NCBI GenBank assembly: GCA_963997635.1
Contig: CAXEND010000001.1
Location: 124,001 to 188,000 of the forward strand
From: GCA-2728135 sp002728135
Lineage (GTDB): Bacteria > Pseudomonadota > Alphaproteobacteria > UBA828
Direction of reading: 5' to 3'
DNA length: 64,000 nt
Shown: positions 16,644 through 26,301 of the stretch, piece after piece
Numbering within the stretch: position 1 is the stretch's first letter
How the letters are laid out: each line of letters begins with the position of its first letter
Notes under the pieces: generated by a model
What the model was told of the DNA's origin: nothing
Seen by the model: the letters and a program-made list of their open reading frames with translations, nothing else
Databases searched by the model: none
Position numbers and translations under genes: made by a program

Positions 16644-16671
16644 TGTGATTATTTTTCAACCAATGAAAATT

Positions 16672-18111
16672 TTATAACGACTTAGAATTTATCACCATCA
16701 TTTTTTCTATCTGCATTTCCTGCATTGTATGGTGTATGCCCCCAATCCCTTGTCCTGATTGTTTTAGGCCTGCAAAGGGCATCCAGTCAACTCTAAATGC
16801 GGTATGATCATTAATCATCACAGCTGAAGCATCAAGTTGTTTATAACAGTAAGTGGCAGTGTCTATATTACCTGTAAATACTGCCGCCTGAAATGCAAAC
16901 TCTAGAGAGTTTGAACGTTTAATAGCTTGGTCAATACTTCTGTATGGATAAATGCAAATTACTGGACCAAAAATTTCTTGAGAACTAACTTTTGCCTTAG
17001 AAGGAGGGTTAAATAGCACCGTGGGTGCATAGCACGTTTTAGACAAACGATAGCCTCCAGTTAAAACTTTTGCACCACCATTTACAGCATCTTTGACCCA
17101 TTCATCCACTCTATCAACTTCACGAGGTCTAATTAATGGGCCTATATCAGTTGAAGCTTTCGTGGGATCGCCAACTTTCATAGACTTCGCTTCTTTTGAT
17201 AGTCCCTTGGCAAGCTTATCAGCAATTGAATAATGGACAAAAATTCTTTGTACCGATACGCAAACCTGCCCAGCATGATAAAATCCACCTTTTGTAAGTA
17301 AGGGTATAGCCATAGACAAATCTGCATCCTTAGTTACAATTACAGGTGCAACACCTCCATGCTCTAGAGCACACCTTGTCCCTGATGACAATTTTGAGCG
17401 TAGATACCATCCTACCGGTGCACTGCCAATAAAACTAAAAAAGTCGACTCTTTTGTCTGTTACCAAAGCTGTTGATACATCCCGACCAGCAGTAACTACG
17501 GGTTGACACCATTCGTCAGGAAGACCCGCAGACCTTAAAATTTTTACGAATCTTAGGCATGATAATGGAGTATCTTCACTTGGTTTAACTATTACGGGGC
17601 AACCTGCGGCTATTGCTGGTCCCACTTGGTGAACAATTAGATTAAGTGGGTGGTTAAATGCACTTACTGCCACTACTACTCCAATCGGTTCATGGCTGGT
17701 AAAAGCCATTCGGTTAGTAGAGGAACGAGAAATTCCCATAGGGATTTCTGTTCCGGCTTGTGTGCGGAGTGTTTCAATGCAGAGTTTAACACCATCGATT
17801 GCACGTGAAACCTCATGGTGAGAATCAACTAATGGTTTGCCTCCTTCTCGGGCACTTTCTCTAGCAAGGTAATCAAATTTTTTTTCCATAATTTTGACAA
17901 CTCGTTCCAGGATATCAATTCTTTTCCATGCTGGAATCCATTTTTCTTTATTTTTATATAGACCTTGAGCATTATCTAATGCATGCATAACTGTTTGCAT
18001 GTCAGCTCTAGCTGCAGTTCCGATTTTTCTTCTGTTAAAGGGGGAAACTACTTCAACAGATTGAGCATTAGACTTTACTCCTGGCACCATTAAAGGATAA
18101 TTTTCAGTCAT
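16672..18111 (-). CDS. NAD(P)-dependent aldehyde dehydrogenase
   Basis: A complete aldehyde dehydrogenase of 479 residues. The active-site residues are visible: oxyanion asparagine N153 in SAFNHPLNL, cofactor lysine K176 in VIVKPSED, general base E250 in LEHGG and nucleophile C284 in GQVCVSVQR. It resembles the succinate-semialdehyde / lactaldehyde / phosphonoacetaldehyde dehydrogenase side of the family; substrate cannot be fixed. The start at ATG 18111 is chosen because AGGGGAG lies 8 bases upstream; longer in-frame starts overlap this ribosome site. It lies about 90 bases downstream of greA on the same strand and is probably a separate unit. Together with the nearby acetolactate-synthase-like enzyme it may oxidise an aldehyde made from a keto acid. 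Confidence 0.9.
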   Translation of the reverse strand: MTENYPLMVPGVKSNAQSVEVVSPFNRRKIGTAARADMQTVMHALDNAQGLYKNKEKWIPAWKRIDILERVVKIMEKKFDYLARESAREGGKPLVDSHHEVSRAIDGVKLCIETLRTQAGTEIPMGISRSSTNRMAFTSHEPIGVVVAVSAFNHPLNLIVHQVGPAIAAGCPVIVKPSEDTPLSCLRFVKILRSAGLPDEWCQPVVTAGRDVSTALVTDKRVDFFSFIGSAPVGWYLRSKLSSGTRCALEHGGVAPVIVTKDADLSMAIPLLTKGGFYHAGQVCVSVQRIFVHYSIADKLAKGLSKEAKSMKVGDPTKASTDIGPLIRPREVDRVDEWVKDAVNGGAKVLTGGYRLSKTCYAPTVLFNPPSKAKVSSQEIFGPVICIYPYRSIDQAIKRSNSLEFAFQAAVFTGNIDTATYCYKQLDASAVMINDHTAFRVDWMPFAGLKQSGQGIGGIHHTMQEMQIEKMMVINSKSL

Positions 18112-18199
18112 ATTTTTTCTCCCCTGCATCAAGATTTATTTGGTGCTTTAATATTTGTAAGTGTTTTGGATTTAGTAGGTGCAGAGTTACTTAAGCTAA

Positions 18200-18670
18200 T
18201 TACCCAAATTTAATTTTCAAAATTTCGTAACCATGTATACCATTCGGGGTAGTTATCTCTACTGCGTCACCAACTTCTTTGCCAATAAGTGATCGTGCAA
18301 GTGGTGATGCTATGGACAGACGACCTTCATTTACTTCGGCCTCATCTGCACCAACTATCTGGTAGATGCTCTGTTTATCAGTTTCTTCATCTAACAGCGT
18401 CACCGTTGCACCAAACTGAACTCTTTCTCCCTTAAGATTTGATATATCTATCACTTCGGCAAGTGCAATTTTAGTTTCTAATTCACTTACCCTAGCTTCT
18501 ATCATACCCTGTCGTTCTTTTGCTGCATGATATTCTGCATTTTCTGATATATCTCCATGCTCTCGAGCTTCTGCTATTTCTTGAATTACACGAGGACGCT
18601 CCTCTTTTAATCGCAAAAGCTCTTCTTTTAGCCTAGCGTGTCCTTCTGGTGTCATTGGTAGTCGTTGCAT
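18200..18670 (-). CDS. greA: Transcription elongation factor GreA
   Basis: GreA binds RNA polymerase through the secondary channel and stimulates cleavage of backtracked transcripts. The 156-residue length is normal. The N-terminal coiled coil (about 1-75) carries the acidic tip in GDISENAEYHAAKERQ (about 39-54), and the C-terminal domain ends with IASPLARSLIGKE and GYEILKI. It follows carB, the usual order in alphaproteobacteria, but a 176-bp spacer with its own promoter-like sequence separates them, so greA is probably expressed independently as well as by read-through. Confidence 0.97.
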   Translation of the reverse strand: MQRLPMTPEGHARLKEELLRLKEERPRVIQEIAEAREHGDISENAEYHAAKERQGMIEARVSELETKIALAEVIDISNLKGERVQFGATVTLLDEETDKQSIYQIVGADEAEVNEGRLSIASPLARSLIGKEVGDAVEITTPNGIHGYEILKIKFG

Positions 18671-18811
18671 ATTAATCTTCCAACAGTTTTAATTTAGGTT
18701 TCTCTAATTTGATAGCTTATTTAAGTAATGCCAACTTATTAAAAACAATATCACAGCACTCTGCTATAGCAATGTTACGAGAGAATTTTAATATTTACTT
18801 TTTATTCTGCT

Positions 18812-18840
18812 AGAATAGTGATGCTTTAATAAGGTTTCAA
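18812..18840 (-). promoter_or_regulatory. Sigma-70-type promoter for greA
   Basis: On the minus strand TTGAAA (18835-18840) and TATTCT (18812-18817) are separated by exactly 17 bases, close to the housekeeping consensus. It lies 142 bases upstream of greA and just past the carB stop codon. Confidence 0.55.
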
Positions 18841-18846
18841 CGTGTT

Positions 18847-21800
18847 TCAGTAAAGTTGTAAAGGTCTAACACTTAACTCATGACGGTTTAATGCTGTCAG
18901 AGCTTCAGCCATTGCCCGTGAAGCAGCGACTGTTGTAAAATAAGGAAGTTTATATTCTAAAGTTGCACGACGCAGTGTATAGCTGTCGGAAATTGCCTGA
19001 GATCCTTCAACTGTGTTAACTACAATTTGTATATCACCATTTTTTATAGCATCTACACAATGTGGCCGTCCTTCATATACTTTGTTAACAGTCTCGACTC
19101 TAAGACCTGCAGACTTTAGAGCCTCTGCAGTCCCTTTTGTGGCGAGTAAATTAAAACCAAGGGAATTGAGCTGTTTTGTAACTTTGATAATATCCTTTTT
19201 ATCCCTATCACGAACAGAAATAAAAGCTGTTCCACTTACAGGAAGATCCATACCTGCACCTAACTGAGCTTTTGCATAAGCTAAACCAAAATCGCTATCA
19301 ATTCCCATTACTTCCCCAGTTGATTTCATTTCTGGCCCTAGGAGTGAATCAACACCGGGAAATCTGGCAAATGGAAACACAGCCTCCTTTACAGCTATAT
19401 GTTTAGTTGGTTGTGGAACTAAATCAAATTCTCCAAGTTTTTTTCCTGCCATGACTAAAGAAGCGACTCTTGCAACAGGCATACCTGTTGCCTTTGCAAC
19501 AAATGGAACAGTTCGGCTTGCCCTGGGGTTTACTTCAATAATGAATACTTCTTCATCTTTTACTGCAAATTGAACATTCATTAATCCTTTTACATTCAGA
19601 GCTTTTGCAAGTGCTTCAGTCTGATTGCAAATTTCCCTTATTGTACTCTTATTTAGTGAATATGGTGGAAGTGAGCATGCACTATCCCCGGAATGTATTC
19701 CAGCTTCCTCTATATGCTCCATGATACCAGCAACGTATACAGATTCACCATCAGAGATAGCGTCAACATCTACTTCAATAGCCTCTTGGAGGAAACTATC
19801 AATTAATACTGGACTATCGCCAGAAACTTTTACAGCCTCAGACATATAACGTGAGAGATTCTCTTCGTCAGAGATAATCTCCATAGCTCTGCCGCCAAGT
19901 ACATAAGAAGGCCTTACAACTATAGGATATCCGATCTTTTTAGCTATATCTTTTGCTTCATTTGTGGAGAGGCAGGTGGCATTAGCTGGTTGTTTTAGAT
20001 TCAATTCTTGTAAGAGGGTGCGAAATCGATCGCGATCTTCGGCTAAATCAATAGCATCTGGGTCAGTTCCCAAAATTGGGACTCCTGAACGGCCTAATTC
20101 TTTTGCTAATTTTAGTGGTGTTTGTCCACCAAATTGAACATTTACACCAATAAGTTCTCCGCGAGTCGATTCTACTCGGACAATATCAAGAACTGTTTCA
20201 ATGGTAAGTGGTTCAAAATATAATCGATCAGATGTATCATAATCAGTTGATACAGTCTCTGGGTTGCAATTAACCATGATTGTTTCAAAACCAGCGTTTG
20301 AAAGTGAGAAGGCTGCATGAACACAACAATAATCAAACTCAATACCTTGCCCAATACGGTTTGGCCCGCCTCCTAAGATAATTATTTTTTTCTTTTCTGT
20401 AGGGCTGGATTCGCACTCTGGAGGTAATGAATGAGTTCCAAATTCATAACAAGAATACATATATGGGGTCCTAGCATCAAATTCTGCTGCACAGGTGTCA
20501 ATTCTTTTAAAGACAGGAAATACACCAAGTTCTTGGCGTAATTTTGTTACATCAGAACTATCCATCTTTGAAAGTTTTCCAAGGCGCTCATCTCCAAAGC
20601 CCATACGTTTTAAGTTTTCAAATTCCTCCTTACATTTTGGAAGTCCATCACTCTTTATAATTTGTTCAATTAGAACTACTTCGTTAATTTGCTCTAAAAA
20701 CCATTTATCAATTTTACATGCATTTTGAATAGAATCTATAGGTAATCCTGCTCGAAATGCTTCCGCAACAACTAAAAGTCTGTCAGGCCTTGGTTGTCCT
20801 AAGGCCGCAATTATAGCTTGCCTGTTATTGCCATCTGACCATCCTGGAATTTCTATCTCATCCAATCCGGTTAGTTCTGTTTCCATAGACCTAAGGGCTT
20901 TTTGAAGAGATTCTTGAAATGTCCTTCCAACAGCCATTGCTTCCCCTACAGACTTCATGGAGGTTGTTAGGAGGGGGGCTGTGCCTGGAAATTTTTCAAA
21001 AGTGAACCGAGGGATTTTAGTAACCACATAATCAATAGTTGGCTCAAATGATGCTGGTGTTGATCCAGTTATGTCGTTTTGTATTTCATCTAGAGTGAAT
21101 CCTACCGCTAATTTTGCAGCTACCTTTGCAATTGGAAAACCTGTCGCTTTTGATGCTAAAGCAGAGGATCGAGAAACTCTGGGATTCATTTCAATTATTA
21201 CTAAACGACCATTTAATGGATTTATGGCAAATTGAACGTTTGATCCGCCAGTTTCAACCCCAACCTTTTTAAGAACATTGATTGATGCATTCCTTAATTG
21301 CTGATATTCCTTATCTGTTAAAGTTAGTGCAGGAGCTACAGTAATAGAATCGCCTGTATGAATGCCCATTGGGTCGATATTTTCAATTGAGCATACAATT
21401 ATACAGTTATCAGCAGTATCACGAACCACCTCCATCTCAAATTCTTTCCAGCCAAGTACTGACTCTTCTACAAGCACTTCATTTGCTGGGGAGGCATCTA
21501 GTCCCCCAACGACTATAGATTGAAATTCCTCTCGATTATATGCTATTCCCCCCCCTGTACCTCCAAGTGTAAAAGATGGACGGATAATAGCTGGTAGGCC
21601 TATTTTATCCAAAGCAATCCATGCATCATCAATTGATTTGGCAATGTGGCTTTTGGGGGACTCTAACCCAATTTCATCCATAGCCTCTCTAAAAAGTTGA
21701 CGATCTTCTGCAACTTTAATTGCTTCTGGGGAGGCACCTATAAGTTTAACGCCATAACGATCTAAGACACCTTTTTCACTTAAAGCCAGAGCTGTATTTA

Positions 21801-22086
21801 GTGCTGTTTGCCCACCCATTGTGGGCAGAACAGCATCCGGCTTTTCTGCGGCTATAATTTTTTCAACTACTTCTGTTGTTATAGGTTCAATATATGTTGA
21901 GTCGGCAAACTCAGGATCAGTCATGATGGTTGCAGGATTTGAATTTACAAGTATTACCCTATAACCTTCCTCTTTAAGAGCCTTACATGCTTGTGTGCCT
22001 GAATAGTCAAATTCACAAGCTTGGCCTATTATAATTGGTCCGGCACCAATTATAAGAATACTTTCTATTTTCTTGTTTTTCGGCAT
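18847..22086 (-). CDS. carB: Carbamoyl-phosphate synthase large subunit
   Basis: Full-length (1079 residues) CarB, which makes carbamoyl phosphate from bicarbonate, ATP and ammonia delivered by CarA, for pyrimidine and arginine synthesis. The two homologous ATP-grasp halves are clear: the first opens with ILIIGAGPIIIGQACEFDYS and the second with IIILGGGPNRIGQGIEFDY near residue 570. Each has its carboxyphosphate or carbamate site (FVEINPR-like EMNPRVSRSSALASKATG and EVNPRASRTVPFVAKATG). The last ~140 residues form the allosteric MGS-like domain. It starts 3 bases after carA ends, so the two are one operon. Nothing unusual in length or motifs. Confidence 0.98.
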   Translation of the reverse strand: MPKNKKIESILIIGAGPIIIGQACEFDYSGTQACKALKEEGYRVILVNSNPATIMTDPEFADSTYIEPITTEVVEKIIAAEKPDAVLPTMGGQTALNTALALSEKGVLDRYGVKLIGASPEAIKVAEDRQLFREAMDEIGLESPKSHIAKSIDDAWIALDKIGLPAIIRPSFTLGGTGGGIAYNREEFQSIVVGGLDASPANEVLVEESVLGWKEFEMEVVRDTADNCIIVCSIENIDPMGIHTGDSITVAPALTLTDKEYQQLRNASINVLKKVGVETGGSNVQFAINPLNGRLVIIEMNPRVSRSSALASKATGFPIAKVAAKLAVGFTLDEIQNDITGSTPASFEPTIDYVVTKIPRFTFEKFPGTAPLLTTSMKSVGEAMAVGRTFQESLQKALRSMETELTGLDEIEIPGWSDGNNRQAIIAALGQPRPDRLLVVAEAFRAGLPIDSIQNACKIDKWFLEQINEVVLIEQIIKSDGLPKCKEEFENLKRMGFGDERLGKLSKMDSSDVTKLRQELGVFPVFKRIDTCAAEFDARTPYMYSCYEFGTHSLPPECESSPTEKKKIIILGGGPNRIGQGIEFDYCCVHAAFSLSNAGFETIMVNCNPETVSTDYDTSDRLYFEPLTIETVLDIVRVESTRGELIGVNVQFGGQTPLKLAKELGRSGVPILGTDPDAIDLAEDRDRFRTLLQELNLKQPANATCLSTNEAKDIAKKIGYPIVVRPSYVLGGRAMEIISDEENLSRYMSEAVKVSGDSPVLIDSFLQEAIEVDVDAISDGESVYVAGIMEHIEEAGIHSGDSACSLPPYSLNKSTIREICNQTEALAKALNVKGLMNVQFAVKDEEVFIIEVNPRASRTVPFVAKATGMPVARVASLVMAGKKLGEFDLVPQPTKHIAVKEAVFPFARFPGVDSLLGPEMKSTGEVMGIDSDFGLAYAKAQLGAGMDLPVSGTAFISVRDRDKKDIIKVTKQLNSLGFNLLATKGTAEALKSAGLRVETVNKVYEGRPHCVDAIKNGDIQIVVNTVEGSQAISDSYTLRRATLEYKLPYFTTVAASRAMAEALTALNRHELSVRPLQLY

Positions 22087-22089
22087 ATT

Positions 22090-23262
22090 TTATTTTTGGG
22101 ACTCCATAAGGTCGACAAAATTATCAAACAAGTATGCTGAATCCATTGGACCAGGTGAAGCTTCTGGGTGGTATTGAACAGAAAAAACAGGTTTGCCAAT
22201 AACTTTAAGCCCTTCGAGTGAACCGTCAAAGAGAGAGATATGTGTAGCTATAACTCCTTCAGGCAAAGTATTTCCGTTAACTTCAAATCCATGATTTTGA
22301 CTAGTAATCTCAACTTTTCCTGTTTCCAAATCTTTTACAGGATGATTTGCCCCTCTATGACCAAAGGGCATTTTTTTAGTTTTTGCACCCAAAGCTAGAC
22401 TCAACAATTGGTGACCAAGACATATTCCAAATACTGGTTTACCACTATTTATAAGGCCTTTTATAGTTGGTTCGACATTTTTAATTGTTGCTGCAGGATC
22501 TCCAGGCCCATTTGAAAGAAATATTCCATCTGGAGCGTATGCAAGTATATCTTTGATATTTGCAGTTGCTGGTAAAACTAAAATTTCACATCCACGTGCT
22601 ACTAATGAGCGTAAGATGTTTTGTTTAGTACCGTAATCAATAGCAACAACTCTAAATTTTTTATCGGGAGGGGAGGTATATTTGTCTTCATAATTATTAA
22701 TACTCCATTCACTAATATCCCATGTAAAGTTTTTCTTGCAGGTTATTTGGTTTGCTAGATCCATACCATCTAATTTAGGCCATTCTTTTGCTCTATTAAC
22801 CAATTCCTTGAGAGTTTTTTGATCGAGTTTACCTCCATATTGAATGGCACCATTCTGTGCTGAATGACTACGTATATGTTTAGTTAATCTTCGTGTGTCA
22901 ATTCCTGAAATACCCACTAAATTATGTTTTTTTAACCATTTGTCTAAATGCTCAGTTGAACGCCAGCTTGATGGACCAGTAATTTTTGTATTAAGAATTA
23001 TACCATTAGCTACAGGTATATCTGCTTCCATATCGTTGTTATTTGTTCCAACATTTCCAACATGAGGAAAGGTAAAGGTTATAATTTGTCCTGAGTATGA
23101 TGGGTCAGAGATAATTTCCTGGTATCCCGTCATTGAGGTGTTAAAACAAACTTCTCCGCAGGTTGTACCTTTTGCTCCTACGCCTGTTCCATAGAATATA
23201 GTCCCATCGGCAAGTGCAAGTGCCGCATTCTTGGAAACTGATGCTGTATTTGACATGGGCAT
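22090..23262 (-). CDS. carA: Carbamoyl-phosphate synthase small subunit
   Basis: Glutaminase subunit that hydrolyses glutamine and channels ammonia to CarB. The N-terminal CarA domain has CGEVCFNTSMTGYQEI (35-50); the C-terminal class I glutamine amidotransferase has nucleophile C281 in GICLGHQ and the H365/E367 pair in YHPEASPG. At 390 residues it is of normal size. The first ATG is used; a second ATG two codons later is equally possible. It is the first gene of the carAB operon and is divergent from yqeY, with 255 bp between them holding the control regions of both. Confidence 0.97.
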   Translation of the reverse strand: MPMSNTASVSKNAALALADGTIFYGTGVGAKGTTCGEVCFNTSMTGYQEIISDPSYSGQIITFTFPHVGNVGTNNNDMEADIPVANGIILNTKITGPSSWRSTEHLDKWLKKHNLVGISGIDTRRLTKHIRSHSAQNGAIQYGGKLDQKTLKELVNRAKEWPKLDGMDLANQITCKKNFTWDISEWSINNYEDKYTSPPDKKFRVVAIDYGTKQNILRSLVARGCEILVLPATANIKDILAYAPDGIFLSNGPGDPAATIKNVEPTIKGLINSGKPVFGICLGHQLLSLALGAKTKKMPFGHRGANHPVKDLETGKVEITSQNHGFEVNGNTLPEGVIATHISLFDGSLEGLKVIGKPVFSVQYHPEASPGPMDSAYLFDNFVDLMESQK

Positions 23263-23459
23263 CTTTCAAGGCATCTTTCAAAATTTCCCAAAAATATCCG
23301 CCATTTTTCTATAATTTAAATGGCAGTATAATCTTTGCATAGTGTTTTCAGCCGAAAATCTTATAAAATTAAGAGTTTAGCGGAAGTTAGGTTGCCTTTT
23401 GATTTCCGTCAAGACCACTAAAGAATCTAGTTAAAGATTGTAAATGTTAAGTAACCCTC

Positions 23460-23487
23460 TTGATTGCACTCCTAAGCAAGGTATAGT
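23460..23487 (+). promoter_or_regulatory. Sigma-70-type promoter for yqeY
   Basis: TTGATT (23460-23465) and TATAGT (23482-23487) are spaced by 16 bases, about 30 bases upstream of the yqeY start codon, in the divergent carA-yqeY spacer. Confidence 0.5.
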
Positions 23488-23517
23488 GCGCCGCCTTAGG
23501 AACAAATTTGTGGAAAA

Positions 23518-23985
23518 ATGTCAAACCTTAGACAGCAATTAAATGACTCTTTAAAGACAGCTTTGAAAGCTCGGGAAGAACTAGCTGTTTCAACCATACG
23601 CCTGATTCTAGCAGCACTTAAAGATCGAGATATTGCAGCTCGCTCTAAGGGTAAAGATGACGGAATATTGGACTCTGACATATATCAGCTACTTAATACT
23701 ATGATTCGTCAAAGACGAGACAGTATTAAGTTATATGAAACAGGTGGGCGCCAAGACTTGGCAGATAGAGAAAAAAAAGAGATTACTGTTATAGAAAGAT
23801 TTTTACCTCCTCAAATTGAAGGGGATGATATGGTTCAAGCTGTTAAATCAGTAATTATTGAGATAGATGCTAAAAGTATTAAAGATATGGGTAGGACGAT
23901 GAATGCTCTTAAGGAACAATATGTCGGCCAGATGGATTTTTCTAAGGCATCAGGTGTTGTTCGTGACTCTTTAAAAACTGAATAA
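23518..23985 (+). CDS. yqeY: GatB/YqeY domain protein
   Basis: A 155-residue YqeY-family protein, homologous to the helical tail domain of the amidotransferase subunit GatB that binds tRNA. The start SNLRQQLNDSLKTALKAREE, the RLILAALKDRDI segment, the IRQRRDSIKLYETGGRQDL box and the final FLPPQ, GRTMNALKEQYVGQMDF and VVRDSLK stretches are typical of the family. It may help tRNA-dependent amidation, but its role is unproven. It stands just before dnaG, as in many alphaproteobacteria (yqeY-dnaG-rpoD). Confidence 0.93.
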   Translation: MSNLRQQLNDSLKTALKAREELAVSTIRLILAALKDRDIAARSKGKDDGILDSDIYQLLNTMIRQRRDSIKLYETGGRQDLADREKKEITVIERFLPPQIEGDDMVQAVKSVIIEIDAKSIKDMGRTMNALKEQYVGQMDFSKASGVVRDSLKTE

Positions 23986-24125
23986 TTTTAAATACCCTCT
24001 AAATTATTATATTTTTTATATTGCAGAAATATTTAACTTTTCTTAATTGCCTGCAATAATAACATCTTATCTGTAAAGGTAGTCATATTTAAATGAACAT
24101 TCATTGTTAAAAGTGGGAACAGCAT

Positions 24126-26078
24126 ATGCAGTTTGCACCTGAATTTTTGGATGATATTCGAACACACGTACCTTTAGTTAAGGTCATCGGGAGGCGTGTG
24201 CAACTTGTAAAGAGAGGCCAAGAATTTGTTGGGCTTTGTCCCTTCCACAATGAAAAAACCCCCTCTTTTACTGTAAATGAGGAAAAAGGTTTTTTCCATT
24301 GTTTTGGATGTGGTGTACATGGAGATGTAATATCATTTGTGATGCAGGATGAAGGGTTAGCCTTTCAGGATGCAGTCAAAAAATTGGCCGCAGAAGGGGG
24401 TATTAAGTTACCTGTTGCTAACTCTATTGATAGGGAAAAACAAAAAGAATATGATTCGCTTTATATGGCTTTAGAAGTTGCATGTAATTGGTTCAAATTG
24501 CAACTTGACGGTGAATCAGGTTCATCAGCTCGTCTGTATCTTGCAAATAGAGGTTTAAACAGCGATGTCATAAATAACTTCAAATTAGGTTTTGCTCCAG
24601 ATGGCAAGGAAACCTTGAAGAAGGAACTAGAAAGAAAGGGTATTAATGATACTCTTTCTCTATCTGCAGGTTTACTTAGCGAATCTTCAAAAGATGGAAA
24701 ATTATTTGACAGATTTCGAAGACGTATCATGTTCCCAATATACAATAATAGGCGACATTTAGTGGGTTTTGGAGGTAGAGCGCTTGGCGATGCCCAACCA
24801 AAATATTTAAATTCTCCGGAAACAAAAGTTTTTCATAAGAGTACATTATTATACGGTCTTTATGCGGCTAGAAAGTTAGCAAGAAATAATAATCAGATCG
24901 TAGTAGTAGAGGGGTATACTGATGTATTGTCTCTTCATCAGGCAGGAATTAAAGAAGTTGTTGCTCCTCTAGGAACAGCCTTATCTGAGATTCAGCTTGA
25001 GGAATTATGGAGAATTGTTGATGAACCTATTTTGTGTTTTGACGGAGATGAAGCAGGGAAAAGAGCAGCAAATAGAGTTCTTGAAAAAGCCTTAGGTCAG
25101 CTGAAGCCTGGTAAAAGTTTAAGGTTTGTAACATTGGCCAATGGTGAAGATCCAGATAGTTTAGTGCAGTCGGCTGGGCCTCAAGCATTTAGATCTTTGA
25201 TATCTGGATCTGAGCCATTGTCAACAATGTTATGGCGTATGGCTGGTGGAGAGGAAAGGCTTGATACACCTGAAAGTCGTTTAGCAGTTTCAACAAGAAT
25301 TAACGCACTTCTTAGTAAGTTAAAGGATAGTGATACGCGTAAATTCTTTAGGCAATATTATAGGGAAAAGCTATTTTCTTTTAAAACTATGAATCACCCT
25401 GTAAAGAATTTCTCGAGGAATAAGGAAGAAGGTCGAGATTACGGTTTATATGATTCAGAAAGATATTATAAAAATAATAATTTGAGATCTAAAAAGCCAA
25501 CGACTTCATTAAGCAAAAGCTCTGACTCCGCTATGGGAAGACAAAAATCTTTATTGAGAGTTTTTATATCTTTTCCTATTTTGGCGGAAGAATTTCATGA
25601 AGAATTGGAGCGATTCCCATTTAATAATCTGAAATACCAGAAGATGCGTGATGTTCTGATTAATGTTACCCAGCATCTAGCAAATACTATTAATGACTCA
25701 GAAAGTTGCAAATACAGTGAGCAGGCTATGATAGAACTAAGAAATGAAGTAGCTAAAAACAATTTAGAAGATGTATTTATAGAGTTGGAAAAAGACAATT
25801 TAATTGAATTGAAACAGAATAAAATAGACAAAGAAAATCCAGATGATGAATTATTTAAAAAAGCTCGTGTTCAAATTAGGCATCTTTTAGATTTACATCA
25901 TAGATTAGTCAGTTTAGAAGCCTTTAAACATGAGGCAACAGAGGCCTTTGCTGCAAATATGTCTGAGGAAAATTGGGATAAGTTGATAGGTGCTTTACGG
26001 TCTTTAGAGGAGGCCCCAGGTATTGAAGAATTGGTGTCAGGAGTTCAGTTGGATAAAAAGAACACTAAAAATTCATAA
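24126..26078 (+). CDS. dnaG: DNA primase
   Basis: Primase that makes RNA primers for replication. The N-terminal zinc-binding domain shows C38, H41, C59 and C62 (CPFHNEKTPSF … FHCFGCGVHGD). The RNA-polymerase core follows, with the TOPRIM domain at about 258-320 (VVVEGYTDVL, then CFDGDEAGKRAA). The C-terminal ~200 residues, which bind the DnaB helicase in this family, are divergent and Lys/Asp/Asn-rich. 650 residues is normal. The start has GGGAAC upstream (GTGGGAACAGCAT before ATG). It is followed by rpoD after 223 bp, the classic macromolecular-synthesis order. Confidence 0.97.
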   Translation: MQFAPEFLDDIRTHVPLVKVIGRRVQLVKRGQEFVGLCPFHNEKTPSFTVNEEKGFFHCFGCGVHGDVISFVMQDEGLAFQDAVKKLAAEGGIKLPVANSIDREKQKEYDSLYMALEVACNWFKLQLDGESGSSARLYLANRGLNSDVINNFKLGFAPDGKETLKKELERKGINDTLSLSAGLLSESSKDGKLFDRFRRRIMFPIYNNRRHLVGFGGRALGDAQPKYLNSPETKVFHKSTLLYGLYAARKLARNNNQIVVVEGYTDVLSLHQAGIKEVVAPLGTALSEIQLEELWRIVDEPILCFDGDEAGKRAANRVLEKALGQLKPGKSLRFVTLANGEDPDSLVQSAGPQAFRSLISGSEPLSTMLWRMAGGEERLDTPESRLAVSTRINALLSKLKDSDTRKFFRQYYREKLFSFKTMNHPVKNFSRNKEEGRDYGLYDSERYYKNNNLRSKKPTTSLSKSSDSAMGRQKSLLRVFISFPILAEEFHEELERFPFNNLKYQKMRDVLINVTQHLANTINDSESCKYSEQAMIELRNEVAKNNLEDVFIELEKDNLIELKQNKIDKENPDDELFKKARVQIRHLLDLHHRLVSLEAFKHEATEAFAANMSEENWDKLIGALRSLEEAPGIEELVSGVQLDKKNTKNS

Positions 26079-26301
26079 CCCTTGTTTTATTGTCTGTTAC
26101 ACTAAAAATACTTAATCACATGAGTATGGTCTTGAACCCGAGCAATTTTGATGCCATTTGAAATAAAAATAGTCTATTTGGATGTGCTAGTGACTTAATA
26201 AATATTTATCTACCTGTTAGGTTTTGTTTTGTTGTGAGTATGAATATTTGAATTCTTAATTTGATTATAATTGAAGGTGTTGCAGGGAGAGGGATCAATT
26301 A

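Noticed and set aside
16653..16669. TTTTCA/TGAAAA hairpin between acuI and the aldehyde dehydrogenase as a bidirectional terminator
   Set aside because: The stem is only 6 bp and nearly all A/T; too weak to claim.
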